The notes: a model not told the origin generated them from the sequence alone. DNA of 64,000 bases from JAJEDW01 sp963555775 (GCA_963555775.3 CAUVWY020000007.1:1-64000), one strand, 5' to 3'. Shown: positions 1-13,427, numbered from the stretch's first letter. Program-made: numbers and translations.

Positions 1-906
<906 letters not shown>

Positions 907-957
907 TCGCTCTACCTCGTGTTCCTCGCTACAGGTGTCTTGCAGACATCCGTTTGC

Positions 958-3054
<2,097 letters not shown>

Positions 3055-3081
3055 GCGTGTTTCTTCCGGGCGCCGTGCTGC

Positions 3082-3552
3082 CTACCAGCGATAATGAGCG
3101 AAAGCCTTGTTGGCATCCGCCATTCGGTGCGTGTCTTCCTTTTTCTTGACGGCGCTGCCGCGATTGTTGGCGGCGTCCAGAATTTCTGCCGCCAGCTTCT
3201 CGTCCATCGACTTCTCACCCCGGGAACGGGAATAGCCAATCAACCAACGAATGCTGAGCGACATTCGACGCAGGGAATTGACCTCGGTCGGAACCTGGTA
3301 GGTCGAACCACCGACTCGGCGCGATTTGACTTCCAGCGCAGGCTTCACGTTTTCGACGGCCTTCTTGAAAATCTTCAAGGGATCGTCGTTTGCCTTGTCT
3401 TCAACGATCTTCATGGCCCGATAAAACATGCCCTGCGCCACGCTCTTCTTCCCGTCCCACATCATCTGGTTTACAAATTTCGTGACCAGAGTGCTCGAGT
3501 ACACCGGGTCCGGAAGAACCTCGCGCCGCACAATATGAGCTTTTCTCGGCAT
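3082..3552 (-). CDS. rpsG: 30S ribosomal protein S7
   Basis: S7 is a primary 16S rRNA-binding protein that nucleates assembly of the small-subunit head and contacts tRNA at the exit site. At 156 residues it has standard length and begins MPRKAHIVRREVLPDPVYSS. The typical segments MMWDGKKSVA and RRVGGSTYQVP are present. The ATG is preceded by AGAGG at good spacing. It sits between rpsL and fusA. In other bacteria S7 can repress its own operon by binding the intercistronic mRNA; no such site was identified here. Confidence 0.97.
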   Translation of the reverse strand: MPRKAHIVRREVLPDPVYSSTLVTKFVNQMMWDGKKSVAQGMFYRAMKIVEDKANDDPLKIFKKAVENVKPALEVKSRRVGGSTYQVPTEVNSLRRMSLSIRWLIGYSRSRGEKSMDEKLAAEILDAANNRGSAVKKKEDTHRMADANKAFAHYRW

Positions 3553-3729
3553 ATGGTCCTCTGGAATGCCTCCAACAATCAGGGGAACAGGGCTCCCGCC
3601 GGCTTTCGCGAAGGAAGCCGAAATTACCTACCAGTTCTGTATGAAGGTCCTTAGGGCCAATAAGGCCTGTTACCCGTTTGATCCCGAAAGCAGACCCGTC
3701 TCGTATCCGGCCCTGGGATCAGGTTTTCT

Positions 3730-4104
3730 TCAAGCCTTCGGCCGTTTTGCACCGTATTTGGACCGCGACTGCTTGCGATTCGCGACACCGGCAGCGTCGA
3801 GGGTCCCCCGAACAACGTGATATCGAACACCGGGGAGGTCCTTTACACGGCCGCCGCGAATCAGAACGATGGAATGCTCCTGCAGGTTGTGACCGATTCC
3901 GGGAATATAGGTCGTAACCTCAATTCCGTTCGTCAGACGGACACGAGCGACTTTCCGTAAAGCCGAGTTCGGCTTCTTCGGCGTCGACGTGTAAACGCGC
4001 GTACAGACACCACGCTTTTGCGGACAGTTCTGAAGAGCCGGACTACTTGTCTTGTACTTCGGCTTCTTGCGACCCTGTCTAACCAGTTGGCTGAATGTCG
4101 GCAC
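3730..4104 (-). CDS. rpsL: 30S ribosomal protein S12
   Basis: S12 lies at the decoding centre of the 30S subunit and influences translational accuracy; mutations in it give streptomycin resistance in many bacteria. The protein has 124 residues and contains the conserved TPKKPNSALRK and YIPGIGHNLQEHS segments. The start is a GTG with a good AAGGAG about 9 nt upstream. It is the first gene of the str group, 182 bp downstream of rpoC and 177 bp ahead of rpsG. Both gaps are larger than usual for this operon, and no gene is seen in either. Confidence 0.97.
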   Translation of the reverse strand: MPTFSQLVRQGRKKPKYKTSSPALQNCPQKRGVCTRVYTSTPKKPNSALRKVARVRLTNGIEVTTYIPGIGHNLQEHSIVLIRGGRVKDLPGVRYHVVRGTLDAAGVANRKQSRSKYGAKRPKA

Positions 4105-4286
4105 CCTGTCGAACTCCTTCGCTTATCGCTCTCCCTGACGCACCCACCCGATAACAAAGCCGCGGGCAGGCGAAACCATAAGATATTACTAGAACTTCCA
4201 GACTATTGCTATCGACAACACACGGATTGTCGATTTTCCGGGTAAATTGTCACAACGCCACATCTCGCTTTCCAGTAATCAAGTGG

Positions 4287-7200
4287 TCAGGAACTCCCCA
4301 CCGCGTCGGCGGCGGGGCGTTCGCCGTCACCATCTTCAAGAAGGTCAAATCCTTCTTCGAGAATGGCCTCCGGCTCCTGCTCGTTCAGCAAGAAAACGTT
4401 CCGATAATAATCCAGCCCCGTACCGGCGGGAATCAGGCGCCCCATGATGACATTTTCTTTCAAGCCCCGGAGGTAGTCCACCTTTCCGCTGATCGACGCT
4501 TCAGTCAGCACGCGGGTCGTTTCCTGGAAGGACGCCGCGGAAATAAAGGAATCCGTCGCAAGCGACGCCTTCGTGATGCCCAACAGAAGTGGACGGCCCG
4601 AAGCCGGCTCGCCCCCGTTGCGCCGGACGCGGTCGTTTTCTTCCTGGAACCGGAACCGGTCGATCTGCTGGTCAATCAGGAACTCGGTATCCCCGACCTC
4701 TTCGACCTTGATCCACCGCATCATCTGGCGAACAATCACTTCAATGTGCTTATCGTTGATATTGACACCCTGCAGCCTGTAAACCTCCTGGACCTCGTTA
4801 ACCAGATACGTTTGCAATTCCTTCTCACCCAGAACGGCGAGAATATCGTGCGGATTACGCGGACCGTCCATCAGCGGCTCTCCGGCAAGGACGCGCTCAC
4901 CCTCCTGAACGTTGATGTGGACGCCTCGCGGAATCGAATATTCCCTTTCGACGCCGCCTTCATTGAGTACCGAGATCTTGCGCTGTCCTTTCGCAATGTC
5001 GCCGTACTTGACCACGCCATCGATTTCGGTGATGACCGCGGTCTCACGCGGCTTCCGCGCTTCGAACAACTCCTGCACCCGGGGTAGTCCACCGGTAATG
5101 TCCTTGGTCTTCGTGGTCTCGCGTGGAATCTTGGCAAGCACGTCGCCCTGATAAACGGGGTCGCCGTCGCTAACGATCAAGTGGGCACGCGATGGAATGA
5201 GGTACTTGCGGAGAAGCTTTCCCTTCGCATCGCGAATCTGTACCGTGGGTTGCCGTTTCTCGTCGGGCGAATCGGTAACAACCCAGCGTGAAAGGCCCGT
5301 CACCTCGTCGAGTTCCTCGTGCATGGTGACGCCTTCGACCAGATCCTTGAACTGCACGGCGCCGCCATACTCCGTGAGGATCGCAAACGTGTAGGGGTCC
5401 CACTCAACAAGCACGGTGCCCACGGTGACATGCTGCCCTTCGCCAACCTTCAGCCTCGCCCCGTAAACGATCGTGTAGCGTTCCTTTTCGCGGCCCTTTT
5501 CATCGACCAGTGCGAGCACGCCGTTCCGGTTCATCGCGATCAGGAAGCCTTCCTTGTCCTTGACGGTTTGCAGTTCGTCGAACTTCACGATACCGGGGTT
5601 TTTGGCCTCCAGATTCGTTTGCTCCGAAATCCGGCTGGCTGTCCCACCGATGTGGAAGGTCCGCATGGTAAGCTGCGTCCCCGGCTCACCAATCGATTGC
5701 GCGGCAATTACACCGACGGCTTCACCGATTTCAACCATCCTGCCCGTCGCGAGGTTGCGGCCATAACAACTCACGCAAACGCCGCGTTTGGACTCGCAAG
5801 TCAATCCCGAACGAATCTTCACTCGCTCGATACCCGCGGCCTGAATTGCATTTGCCAGATCTTCGTCGATCTCGCTGTTGATCTCGACGATCGTGTGGCT
5901 CTCGTAATCCTTGATTTTCTGGAGCGACACGCGACCGATGATCCGATCGCGGAGCGGCTCGATGATCTCTCCCGATTCCACGATCGATCCGACGTAGATT
6001 CCGTCGACCGTCCCGCAATCGTTCTCACTGATAATGACGTCCTGCGCGACGTCCACGAGGCGGCGGGTAAGGTATCCCGAATCGGCCGTTTTCAGAGCGG
6101 TATCCGCCAATCCCTTGCGAGCGCCATGCGTCGAGATGAAATACTCCATCACGTTCAGGCCCTCGCGGAAATTGGCCGTAATGGGTGTCTCGATGATCTC
6201 GCCCGAGGGTTTCGCCATCAGACCGCGCATACCGGCAAGCTGCCGGATCTGCTGTTTCGAACCTCGTGCACCGGAGTCGGCCATGAGCAGAATCGGGTTA
6301 AAGTCGTGACTCTGCTTTTCGGTGGTCTCCATGGATTTGAACATGAGGTCGGAAATCTTCTCGGTCACGTCGGACCAGATCGCAATGACCTTGTTATAGC
6401 GCTCGCCATTGGTGATTGCCCCGTCGCGGTATTGAGAATCGACAAGAACAACTTCGTTCTGCGCCTTGCTTACGAATTCATGTTTTCCCGGAGGCACAAT
6501 CAGATCGTCGACACCAATCGAAATACCCGCGCGTGTGGCCGCGCGGAATCCGAGTTGCTTCAACCGGTCCAGCATGTCGATACTCAATTCCGAACCGTGG
6601 CGGAGATGAATAAAACTGACGAGTTGCCCGACCCCCTTCTTCTTCAGGAGGCCGTTGACAAAGGGCATGCCCGTCGGCATGGCATCGTAGAGAACAACCC
6701 GGCCAACCGTTGTGTCGAGCATGCGGGCTTCAACGTCCAACGCCTCCGCGTGACTGATGGCCTGAGGATCGTAGGCGGTCGTCATGTCGACCAGCGAGCC
6801 GGTAAACCGCAGCTTGATCGGAGTCTGAGTTTCTACGTGACCGGATTCATACGCCATCAGGACGCTCTCGACCGAACCGAAGATTCGTCCCTGGCCACGG
6901 GTACCGTCTTTCGCGCGCGTCAGATAGTAAAGACCCAGAACCATGTCCTGAGAGGGCACGGCGATCGGCTGTCCGCTTGCGGGCGACAACAGGTTGTTGG
7001 TCGACAGCATCAATACCGACGCCTCGATTTGAGCCTCCGGTGACAACGGAATATGGACGGCCATCTGGTCCCCGTCAAAGTCGGCATTGAAGGCCGTACA
7101 AACCAGGGGGTGGATCTTGATGGCCTTGCCTTCGACTAGAACAGGCTCGAAAGCCTGAATGCCGAGACGGTGCAATGTCGGAGCGCGGTTGAGCAGCACG

Positions 7201-8456
7201 GGGTGATCCTTGATGACATCTTCGAGAATGTCCCAGACCACGGAGTCATAACGTTCGACCATTTCCTTGGCGGCTTTCACCGTCGTGCAATGTCCACCCT
7301 GCTCGAGCCGGTTGTAAATGAACGGCTTGAACAGTTCCAGCGCCATCTTCTTGGGCAAACCACACTGGTGCAGCTTGAGTTCCGGACCCACAACGATGAC
7401 GGACCGGCCGGAGTAGTCGACACGTTTCCCCAACAGGTTCTGGCGGAAGCGTCCCTGCTTGCCCTTGAGAGTATCGGACAGCGACTTGAGCGGCCTGTTG
7501 TTGGCGCCGCGTAAGATCCGGCCGCGCCGGCCGTTGTCGAACAAGGCATCCACGGCCTCCTGCAACATCCGCTTCTCGTTTCGAACGATGACGTCGGGAG
7601 CATGCAGTTCGATCAGCTTTTTCAACCGGTTGTTGCGGTTGATGACGCGGCGGTACAGGTCGTTCAGGTCGGAAGTCGCAAAACGGCCGCCATCGAGCGG
7701 AACCAGCGGACGCAATTCTGGAGGAATGACCGGTATCACATCCAGAATCATCCATTCCGGCTTGTTGCCGGATTTTAAGAAGGCTTCAATAACCTTGAGT
7801 CGTTTCGAAAACTTGAGCTTCTTTTGCTGGGAAGTCTCGCTCTTCATCTTGATACGCAACTCTTCGCCGAGCGTCACAATATCGACCCGTTTGAGCAATT
7901 CCTTGATCGCTTCAGCTCCCATCATCGCCACGAACTTGCCGGGATGCTCCTGCTGCATCTGCCGATACTTCTCTTCGGTCAGAAGTTCGGATTCCTTGAG
8001 AGGTGCTTCGCCGGGATCCACGGTGACGTAGGCTTCGAAATAGAGGACCCTCTCGAGCTCGCGGAGAGACATATCCAGAAGGTGTCCGATACGACTGGGC
8101 AGGCCCTTGAAAAACCAAACGTGCGAACACGGGCTGGCCAGTTCGATGTGACCCAGCCGCTCCCGGCGAACTTTCGACAGAGTGACCTCGACACCGCACT
8201 TGTCGCAGATGACGCCCCGGTGCTTCATACGCTTGTACTTGCCGCATAAACACTCCCAATCGGTGACCGGCCCGAAGATCCGCGCGCAGAACAAACCATC
8301 CTTCTCCGGCTTGAACGTCCGGTAATTGATGGTTTCCGGCTTGGTCACTTCGCCGTGCGACCATGAACGAATTTTTTCCGGCGAAGCGAGGCTGATCCGG
8401 ATACTGTCAAAATCGGCGATTGGCGCCGCTCTCTCGTACGGGTTGGCTCTGAACAA
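4287..8456 (-). CDS. rpoC: DNA-directed RNA polymerase subunit beta'
   Basis: Beta' forms most of the RNA polymerase active-site cleft. The catalytic Mg2+ loop NADFDGD is at about 457-463, and the N-terminal zinc ribbon (CLCGKYKR... CDKCG) is intact. The chosen start is TTG at 8456, which has GGAGG 8 nt upstream and makes the protein begin LFRANPYERAAPIADFD. An in-frame ATG at 8528 would overlap the end of rpoB by 46 bp and add 24 residues unlike the family. With the TTG start the protein has 1389 residues and the gene begins 26 bp after rpoB, in the usual rpoB-rpoC operon. Confidence 0.96.
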   Translation of the reverse strand: MFRANPYERAAPIADFDSIRISLASPEKIRSWSHGEVTKPETINYRTFKPEKDGLFCARIFGPVTDWECLCGKYKRMKHRGVICDKCGVEVTLSKVRRERLGHIELASPCSHVWFFKGLPSRIGHLLDMSLRELERVLYFEAYVTVDPGEAPLKESELLTEEKYRQMQQEHPGKFVAMMGAEAIKELLKRVDIVTLGEELRIKMKSETSQQKKLKFSKRLKVIEAFLKSGNKPEWMILDVIPVIPPELRPLVPLDGGRFATSDLNDLYRRVINRNNRLKKLIELHAPDVIVRNEKRMLQEAVDALFDNGRRGRILRGANNRPLKSLSDTLKGKQGRFRQNLLGKRVDYSGRSVIVVGPELKLHQCGLPKKMALELFKPFIYNRLEQGGHCTTVKAAKEMVERYDSVVWDILEDVIKDHPVLLNRAPTLHRLGIQAFEPVLVEGKAIKIHPLVCTAFNADFDGDQMAVHIPLSPEAQIEASVLMLSTNNLLSPASGQPIAVPSQDMVLGLYYLTRAKDGTRGQGRIFGSVESVLMAYESGHVETQTPIKLRFTGSLVDMTTAYDPQAISHAEALDVEARMLDTTVGRVVLYDAMPTGMPFVNGLLKKKGVGQLVSFIHLRHGSELSIDMLDRLKQLGFRAATRAGISIGVDDLIVPPGKHEFVSKAQNEVVLVDSQYRDGAITNGERYNKVIAIWSDVTEKISDLMFKSMETTEKQSHDFNPILLMADSGARGSKQQIRQLAGMRGLMAKPSGEIIETPITANFREGLNVMEYFISTHGARKGLADTALKTADSGYLTRRLVDVAQDVIISENDCGTVDGIYVGSIVESGEIIEPLRDRIIGRVSLQKIKDYESHTIVEINSEIDEDLANAIQAAGIERVKIRSGLTCESKRGVCVSCYGRNLATGRMVEIGEAVGVIAAQSIGEPGTQLTMRTFHIGGTASRISEQTNLEAKNPGIVKFDELQTVKDKEGFLIAMNRNGVLALVDEKGREKERYTIVYGARLKVGEGQHVTVGTVLVEWDPYTFAILTEYGGAVQFKDLVEGVTMHEELDEVTGLSRWVVTDSPDEKRQPTVQIRDAKGKLLRKYLIPSRAHLIVSDGDPVYQGDVLAKIPRETTKTKDITGGLPRVQELFEARKPRETAVITEIDGVVKYGDIAKGQRKISVLNEGGVEREYSIPRGVHINVQEGERVLAGEPLMDGPRNPHDILAVLGEKELQTYLVNEVQEVYRLQGVNINDKHIEVIVRQMMRWIKVEEVGDTEFLIDQQIDRFRFQEENDRVRRNGGEPASGRPLLLGITKASLATDSFISAASFQETTRVLTEASISGKVDYLRGLKENVIMGRLIPAGTGLDYYRNVFLLNEQEPEAILEEGFDLLEDGDGERPAADAVGSS

Positions 8457-8482
8457 AATAGTTTCCTCCAAAGAAGGAAGGT

Positions 8483-11400
8483 TTATTGCACCGGCGATTT
8501 TCGTTTCATGAGTTCGACATCGAGGCACAGACTCTGGAGTTCACGAATCAAAACGTTAAATGATTCAGGGACACCGGGCTCGACCGCCGCATCTCCCTTG
8601 ACGATGGCTTCGTAAATCTTGGTCCTGCCGTACACGTCATCCGACTTGGATGTCAGAAGTTCCTGCAAAATGTGAGCCGCGCCATAAGCCTCAAGCGCCC
8701 ACACTTCCATTTCACCGAAACGCTGCCCGCCAAACTGAGCCTTGCCGCCCAGGGGCTGCTGTGTGATGAGGGAGTAGGGACCAATGGAACGAGCATGGAT
8801 CTTGTCGTCAACCAAGTGGGACAGCTTCAACATGTAGATATAGCCGACGGTAACTTCCTGCTCGAACGGTTCTCCGGACATCCCGTCATAGAGACGTGTT
8901 TTTCCGCTGGTGGGCAGATTCGCCTGGGTCAGCACGTCCTTTATCTCGTTCTCGGTGGCGCCGTCGAACACGGGGGTTGCGTAATGGAGCCCGAGGGCAT
9001 GCGCAGCCCAACCCAAATGGGTTTCCAGAATCTGCCCGACGTTCATTCGCGACGGAACACCCAGGGGATTCAAGACAATTTCAACAGGCGTGCCGTCAGG
9101 CAGAAAAGGCATATCCTCTTCAGGAAGGATGCGCGCAATCACACCCTTGTTTCCGTGGCGACCGGCCATCTTGTCACCAACAGAAAGTTTGCGCTTCATC
9201 GCGACGTAAACCTTCACAAGCTTTATGACGCCAGGAGGCAACTCGTCGCCGCGGCGAAGTTTCGACACGCGGTCTTCGTAGATCTTGCGAAGTACGTCGA
9301 TCTGGCGCGTCGTCATGCCTTCGATTTCCTGAATCTCGGTGGAATTCCTGGAATTGTCCGTAAATTTCAACTTCACCAATTCGCGCATCGACAGGTTCTC
9401 GATTGCGCCGCGGGTCAGAACCGTGTTTTTGGAGATGATTTCCCGACCGGTTCGGTCATGCTTCAGGCTGTTTGCGGTCGTCTTGCCGCCGAGAACCTGG
9501 TCCAACCGTTTGTTTCGTTCGTCAGTCAGAATGCGGATCTCGTCACGCAAATTCTTCTCGAGCCGTTCGAGTTCCATATCCTCGATCGCGATCGCGCGTT
9601 CATCCTTCTCTGCGCCCTTTCTCGAGAAGATGTTTACATCCACAACGATGCCCTCAATTCCGGGAGGGCAGATCAGCGACGCGTCGCGAACGTCACCGGC
9701 CTTCTCGCCAAAGATGGCCCGAAGCAGCTTCTCCTCCGGAGTCAACTGTGTCTCGCCTTTCGGCGTCACCTTGCCGACAAGCACGTCGCCCGGCTTGACG
9801 TACGCGCCGATTCGAATGATTCCGGCCTCGTCGAGATCGTTCAGAAAGGATTCGCTGACATTGGGAATGTCGCGGGTAATCTCTTCCGGACCCAGCTTTG
9901 TGTCACGCGCTTCGATCTCGAATTCCTCGATATGGATCGACGTGTAGTAATCGTCTTTCACGAGTCGTTCGGAAACCAGGATGGCGTCTTCAAAGTTATA
10001 ACCACGCCAAGGCATGAATGCGACGAGGATGTTCCGGCCCAATGCCAGCTCTCCCATCTCCGTACAGGGTCCGTCGGCGAGTACCTGCCCCTTTTCGACG
10101 CTTGCCCCGACCTTGATGATCGGCTTCTGGTTGATGCAGGTGTTCTGATTCGATCGCTTGAACTTTGTCAGCGTATAGATGTCAGCACCGACTTCCCGCG
10201 AGAAGGAGCCGTCCTCGGCGCCTTCCACACGTACGATGACGCGTTCGGAATCGACTGAATCCACGATGCCCGATCGCCTGCAAATGACAACCGCGCCCGA
10301 ATCCCTTGCAGTGATCTCTTCCATGCCGGTACCGACAAACGGCGCTGCCGTTCGAAGCAATGGGACTGCCTGGCGTTGCATATTCGAACCCATGAGAGCG
10401 CGGTTGGCATCGTCGTTCTCAAGGAACGGGATCAGGGACGCGGCAACCGAAACAAGCTGCTTCGGAGAAACGTCGACATAGTCCACCTCGTCGCGGTGCT
10501 TCAGAACGAAATTGCCCGACTGGCGGACGTTGACGAGTTCGTTGACCATCCGTCCGCGGGAATCCAAATCGACGTTCGCCTGTGCGATCAAATACTTGTC
10601 TTCCTCCCAGGCCGACAAATAGAACGAGTAAGGTTCGAACTCAATCCGCTTCTTGCGCTTCGACTCGGAAGCAAACGCCAAATTCGTCTTCTCAACGTCT
10701 TCCCGGTCGACGTGGTCGCCAACCTTGTAGTTGGAACTGCCAGCGGAAAGAATCGTGACGTAGTCGACTACGCGGCCGTTTTTGACCTTGCGATAGGGAC
10801 TCTCGATGAATCCGAACTCATTGATGCAGGCATAACAACTCAACGACGAAATCAAACCGATGTTCGGACCCTCAGGCGTTTCAATCGGACAGATGCGTCC
10901 ATAGTGCGTGGGGTGGACGTCACGGACCTCGAAACCGGCTCGCTCACGCGACAAACCACCCGGCCCGAGTGCCGACAGGCGCCGCTTGTGAGTGATTTCG
11001 GACAGGGGGTTGGTCTGATCCATGAACTGCGAAAGCTGAGACGAACCGAAGAACTCTCTCACAGCCGCGATTACCGGCTTGGCGTTGATCAGATCATGAG
11101 GCATAGCGGTGATCATTTCCTGATACACCGACATTTTTTCCTTGATGGCTCGTTCCATGCGGACCAAACCAATTCGGAACTGGTTTTCAAGCAACTCGCC
11201 AACCGCTCGAACCCGTCGATTGCCGAGATGATCGATATCGTCAACCTGGCCGATAGATTTTCGAAGTTTCAACAGGTAACCGATAATTCCGTAGAAGTCT
11301 TCGGGATCGAGTACGCGTTTCTCCAGCGGCGTTTCCAATTCCAGCTTGATGTTGAACTTGAGCCGGCCAACTCGGGAAAAGTCGTATTTGCGAGGATCGA

Positions 11401-12763
11401 AAAACATCCCCTGGAACAAGGCTGTGGCCGTTTCAAGGGTTGGCGGATCGCCAGGGCGTAATTTTCGGTAGATTTCGATCAATGCTTCATCGGAAGTCTT
11501 GATCGCGTCTTTCTTGAGGGTCTGGCTGAGAACGACGCCGATGTCGTCTCGTTCCGGAAAGAATACCGGCACCTCCGGCACGCCTGCATCGATCATCGAC
11601 CGAAGCTCGGTGGGAGACAGCTCGTTGTTCGCCTCAACGATCAATTCACCGGTATTCGTGTCCACGATGTCTGCAGCGGCATACGCGGATTCCAGATCCT
11701 CGGGAACAACCTCGAACTCCTTGACCTTCGCCTGCTTGAGCGCGTGCAGCACCGACGCCGTGATCTTTTTGCCGGCACCCAGAATCAGGTCCTTGCCCTT
11801 GCCCGCGCGAATCTCCCGGGTCACGCGCATGCCCCGGATGGACGGCGAGACGGGCCACATGAGTTGACCGTTTTTCACCGTGATCGTCTCGACATTGAAG
11901 AAGTTCCGAACGACTTCTTCGTCGCTCTTCAGGCCCAGGGCACGCAGGAATATCGAAGCCAGGAATTTCCTTTTCCGGTCGATCCTGACATACAGGATGT
12001 TCTTGGTGGTTTCGTATTCGAATTCGACCCATGAACCGCGATACGGAATGATTTTTCCGAGAAAGTAGTTTCGTGCGGGAGTGGATTCGAAAAAGACCCC
12101 CGGGCTGCGGTGAAGCTGACTGACGATGACGCGTTCGGTACCGTTGATGATAAACGTCCCGTTCTCGGTCATCAGCGGGATTTCGCCGAAGTAGACTTCC
12201 TGCTCCTTGATGTCCCGGATCGTCTTGTTGCCGGTGTCGGGATCCTTGTCGAATATGGTCAGCCGGATCGTTACCTTGAGCGGCGCCGCGTAGGTCATCC
12301 CACGCTCCTGGCACTCGTTCATGTCGTACTTCAGGTTCATCTGAACCGGGTCACCGCACTTCTGGCAGAACGTCACCAAGTTCTTGTTGCTGGTGCCGCA
12401 CTGGCGGCACATCACCGTGCTCTCGGACGAAAACGGATTTGTCGTGATGGTGGCGTTGCACGACCGGCAGGTACTTCTCAGATGGTGGAGACCTTTCAGC
12501 GTCCCGCACTTGCATTCCCAGTTCCCAATCGAATAGCTCATGAATTCCAGCGTCGACACACCGCGAAAATCCGAAATCGGGAATACGGAATTGAAAACGG
12601 CCTGAAGCCCTGTGTCCTCGCGTTCATCAGGCAGCATGTTCATCTGAAGAAACCGCTCGTACGATTTCTTCTGCACCTCGATGAGATTCGGGATCGGGAT
12701 CGCTGTCTTGATCTTCGAGAAGTTGATACGTTCTCGATAGGTGTTCGTGTTGGTATCGGCCAT
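8483..12763 (-). CDS. rpoB: DNA-directed RNA polymerase subunit beta
   Basis: Beta is the second large catalytic subunit of RNA polymerase and the target of rifampicin. The start chosen is ATG at 12763 (MADTNTNTYRERINF, 1426 residues); an ATG 51 bp upstream is possible but adds an unconserved leader. The rifampicin region (FGSSQLSQFMDQTNPLSE) and the C-terminal GGKAQFGGQRFGEMEVWA segment are present. Between about residues 82 and 142 there is an extra segment with four cysteine pairs (CKC, CRSC, CRQC, CQKC) that looks like two zinc ribbons and is absent from E. coli RpoB. The gene lies between rplL and rpoC. Confidence 0.97.
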   Translation of the reverse strand: MADTNTNTYRERINFSKIKTAIPIPNLIEVQKKSYERFLQMNMLPDEREDTGLQAVFNSVFPISDFRGVSTLEFMSYSIGNWECKCGTLKGLHHLRSTCRSCNATITTNPFSSESTVMCRQCGTSNKNLVTFCQKCGDPVQMNLKYDMNECQERGMTYAAPLKVTIRLTIFDKDPDTGNKTIRDIKEQEVYFGEIPLMTENGTFIINGTERVIVSQLHRSPGVFFESTPARNYFLGKIIPYRGSWVEFEYETTKNILYVRIDRKRKFLASIFLRALGLKSDEEVVRNFFNVETITVKNGQLMWPVSPSIRGMRVTREIRAGKGKDLILGAGKKITASVLHALKQAKVKEFEVVPEDLESAYAAADIVDTNTGELIVEANNELSPTELRSMIDAGVPEVPVFFPERDDIGVVLSQTLKKDAIKTSDEALIEIYRKLRPGDPPTLETATALFQGMFFDPRKYDFSRVGRLKFNIKLELETPLEKRVLDPEDFYGIIGYLLKLRKSIGQVDDIDHLGNRRVRAVGELLENQFRIGLVRMERAIKEKMSVYQEMITAMPHDLINAKPVIAAVREFFGSSQLSQFMDQTNPLSEITHKRRLSALGPGGLSRERAGFEVRDVHPTHYGRICPIETPEGPNIGLISSLSCYACINEFGFIESPYRKVKNGRVVDYVTILSAGSSNYKVGDHVDREDVEKTNLAFASESKRKKRIEFEPYSFYLSAWEEDKYLIAQANVDLDSRGRMVNELVNVRQSGNFVLKHRDEVDYVDVSPKQLVSVAASLIPFLENDDANRALMGSNMQRQAVPLLRTAAPFVGTGMEEITARDSGAVVICRRSGIVDSVDSERVIVRVEGAEDGSFSREVGADIYTLTKFKRSNQNTCINQKPIIKVGASVEKGQVLADGPCTEMGELALGRNILVAFMPWRGYNFEDAILVSERLVKDDYYTSIHIEEFEIEARDTKLGPEEITRDIPNVSESFLNDLDEAGIIRIGAYVKPGDVLVGKVTPKGETQLTPEEKLLRAIFGEKAGDVRDASLICPPGIEGIVVDVNIFSRKGAEKDERAIAIEDMELERLEKNLRDEIRILTDERNKRLDQVLGGKTTANSLKHDRTGREIISKNTVLTRGAIENLSMRELVKLKFTDNSRNSTEIQEIEGMTTRQIDVLRKIYEDRVSKLRRGDELPPGVIKLVKVYVAMKRKLSVGDKMAGRHGNKGVIARILPEEDMPFLPDGTPVEIVLNPLGVPSRMNVGQILETHLGWAAHALGLHYATPVFDGATENEIKDVLTQANLPTSGKTRLYDGMSGEPFEQEVTVGYIYMLKLSHLVDDKIHARSIGPYSLITQQPLGGKAQFGGQRFGEMEVWALEAYGAAHILQELLTSKSDDVYGRTKIYEAIVKGDAAVEPGVPESFNVLIRELQSLCLDVELMKRKSPVQ

Positions 12764-12904
12764 CTGGAAAAAACTCCTGCCACCCGGAAGCGACGAGTTA
12801 TTGAACGTGTCCAATAGTTCCTGCCGACAGCACCGCCGGATCGTGCCTTTCAGGTAACGGCGGCTGGGGCGTTCGTCTGCGAACCAGGAACCTCAAACAC
12901 AAAT

Positions 12905-12943
12905 AGCCGAGCCGCGGGCGCACTACGCCTCACGGCTTCGGCT
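12905..12943 (-). promoter_or_regulatory. Hairpin in rplL-rpoB intergenic region, possible attenuator
   Basis: On the minus strand an AGCCGAAGCCG arm and a CGGCTCGGCT arm can pair across a GC-rich loop, and ATTTGTGTTT follows. The 262-bp rplL-rpoB gap has no gene. In E. coli this interval holds an attenuator and an RNase III site that lower rpoBC relative to the L10/L12 genes. The same role here is inference from position and structure only. Confidence 0.35.
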
Positions 12944-13025
12944 GTTAGAATCTTTCGAAAGGTCCCGTCTGAATAATGAGTTGATGGATGCCTGTCTCCG
13001 CGTCCCGCTGTTTCGCGTCCGCTGA

Positions 13026-13400
13026 CTACTTGACTTCGACGGTTGCACCAGCGGCTTCGAACTTCTTCTTTATCTCTTCGGCTTCGTCCTTGTTGACGCC
13101 CTCCCTGACGACCTTGGGGGCGGCTTCGACAAGGTTTTTGGCTTCCTTGAGACCTAGAGTGGTCAGTTGGCGTACAACCTTGATAACGGCGATTTTGTTT
13201 CCACCGAAACCCGTCAGCACGACATCGAATTCGGTCTGGACTTCTGCCTCGGCGGCGCTCGCCGGCGCACTGGCAACCGCGACAGCCGCCGCCGCGGCGC
13301 TGACGCCAAAGGCTTCCTCGATACCCTTCACCAACTCGGAAGCCTCCAATAACGAAAGGCCCTTGATTTCTTCGATAATGCTAGCTACTTTGTCCGACAT
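13026..13400 (-). CDS. rplL: 50S ribosomal protein L7/L12
   Basis: L7/L12 forms the flexible ribosomal stalk that recruits translation factor GTPases. The 124-residue protein has an N-terminal dimerisation region, an alanine-rich hinge (~36-52) and the globular C-terminal domain with the conserved KIAVIKVVRQLTTLGLKEAK stretch. The ATG has an AGGAG 6 nt upstream, a strong site that fits the need for several copies per ribosome. It follows rplJ by 89 bp, a gap that contains a hairpin. Confidence 0.97.
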   Translation of the reverse strand: MSDKVASIIEEIKGLSLLEASELVKGIEEAFGVSAAAAAVAVASAPASAAEAEVQTEFDVVLTGFGGNKIAVIKVVRQLTTLGLKEAKNLVEAAPKVVREGVNKDEAEEIKKKFEAAGATVEVK

Positions 13401-13427
13401 GACTTTCTCCTACCTCTTCCGGTCAAT

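Noticed and set aside
4213..4232. CGACAA/TTGTCG hairpin downstream of rpoC as a terminator
   Set aside because: The stem is AT-rich and short and no T-run follows on the minus strand.
5319..7043. A 574-codon open frame on the plus strand opposite rpoC, and similar long ones opposite rpoB, fusA and the YhaN-like gene
   Set aside because: They are antisense shadows of well-recognised conserved genes in GC-rich DNA, with no family likeness or ribosome binding sites.
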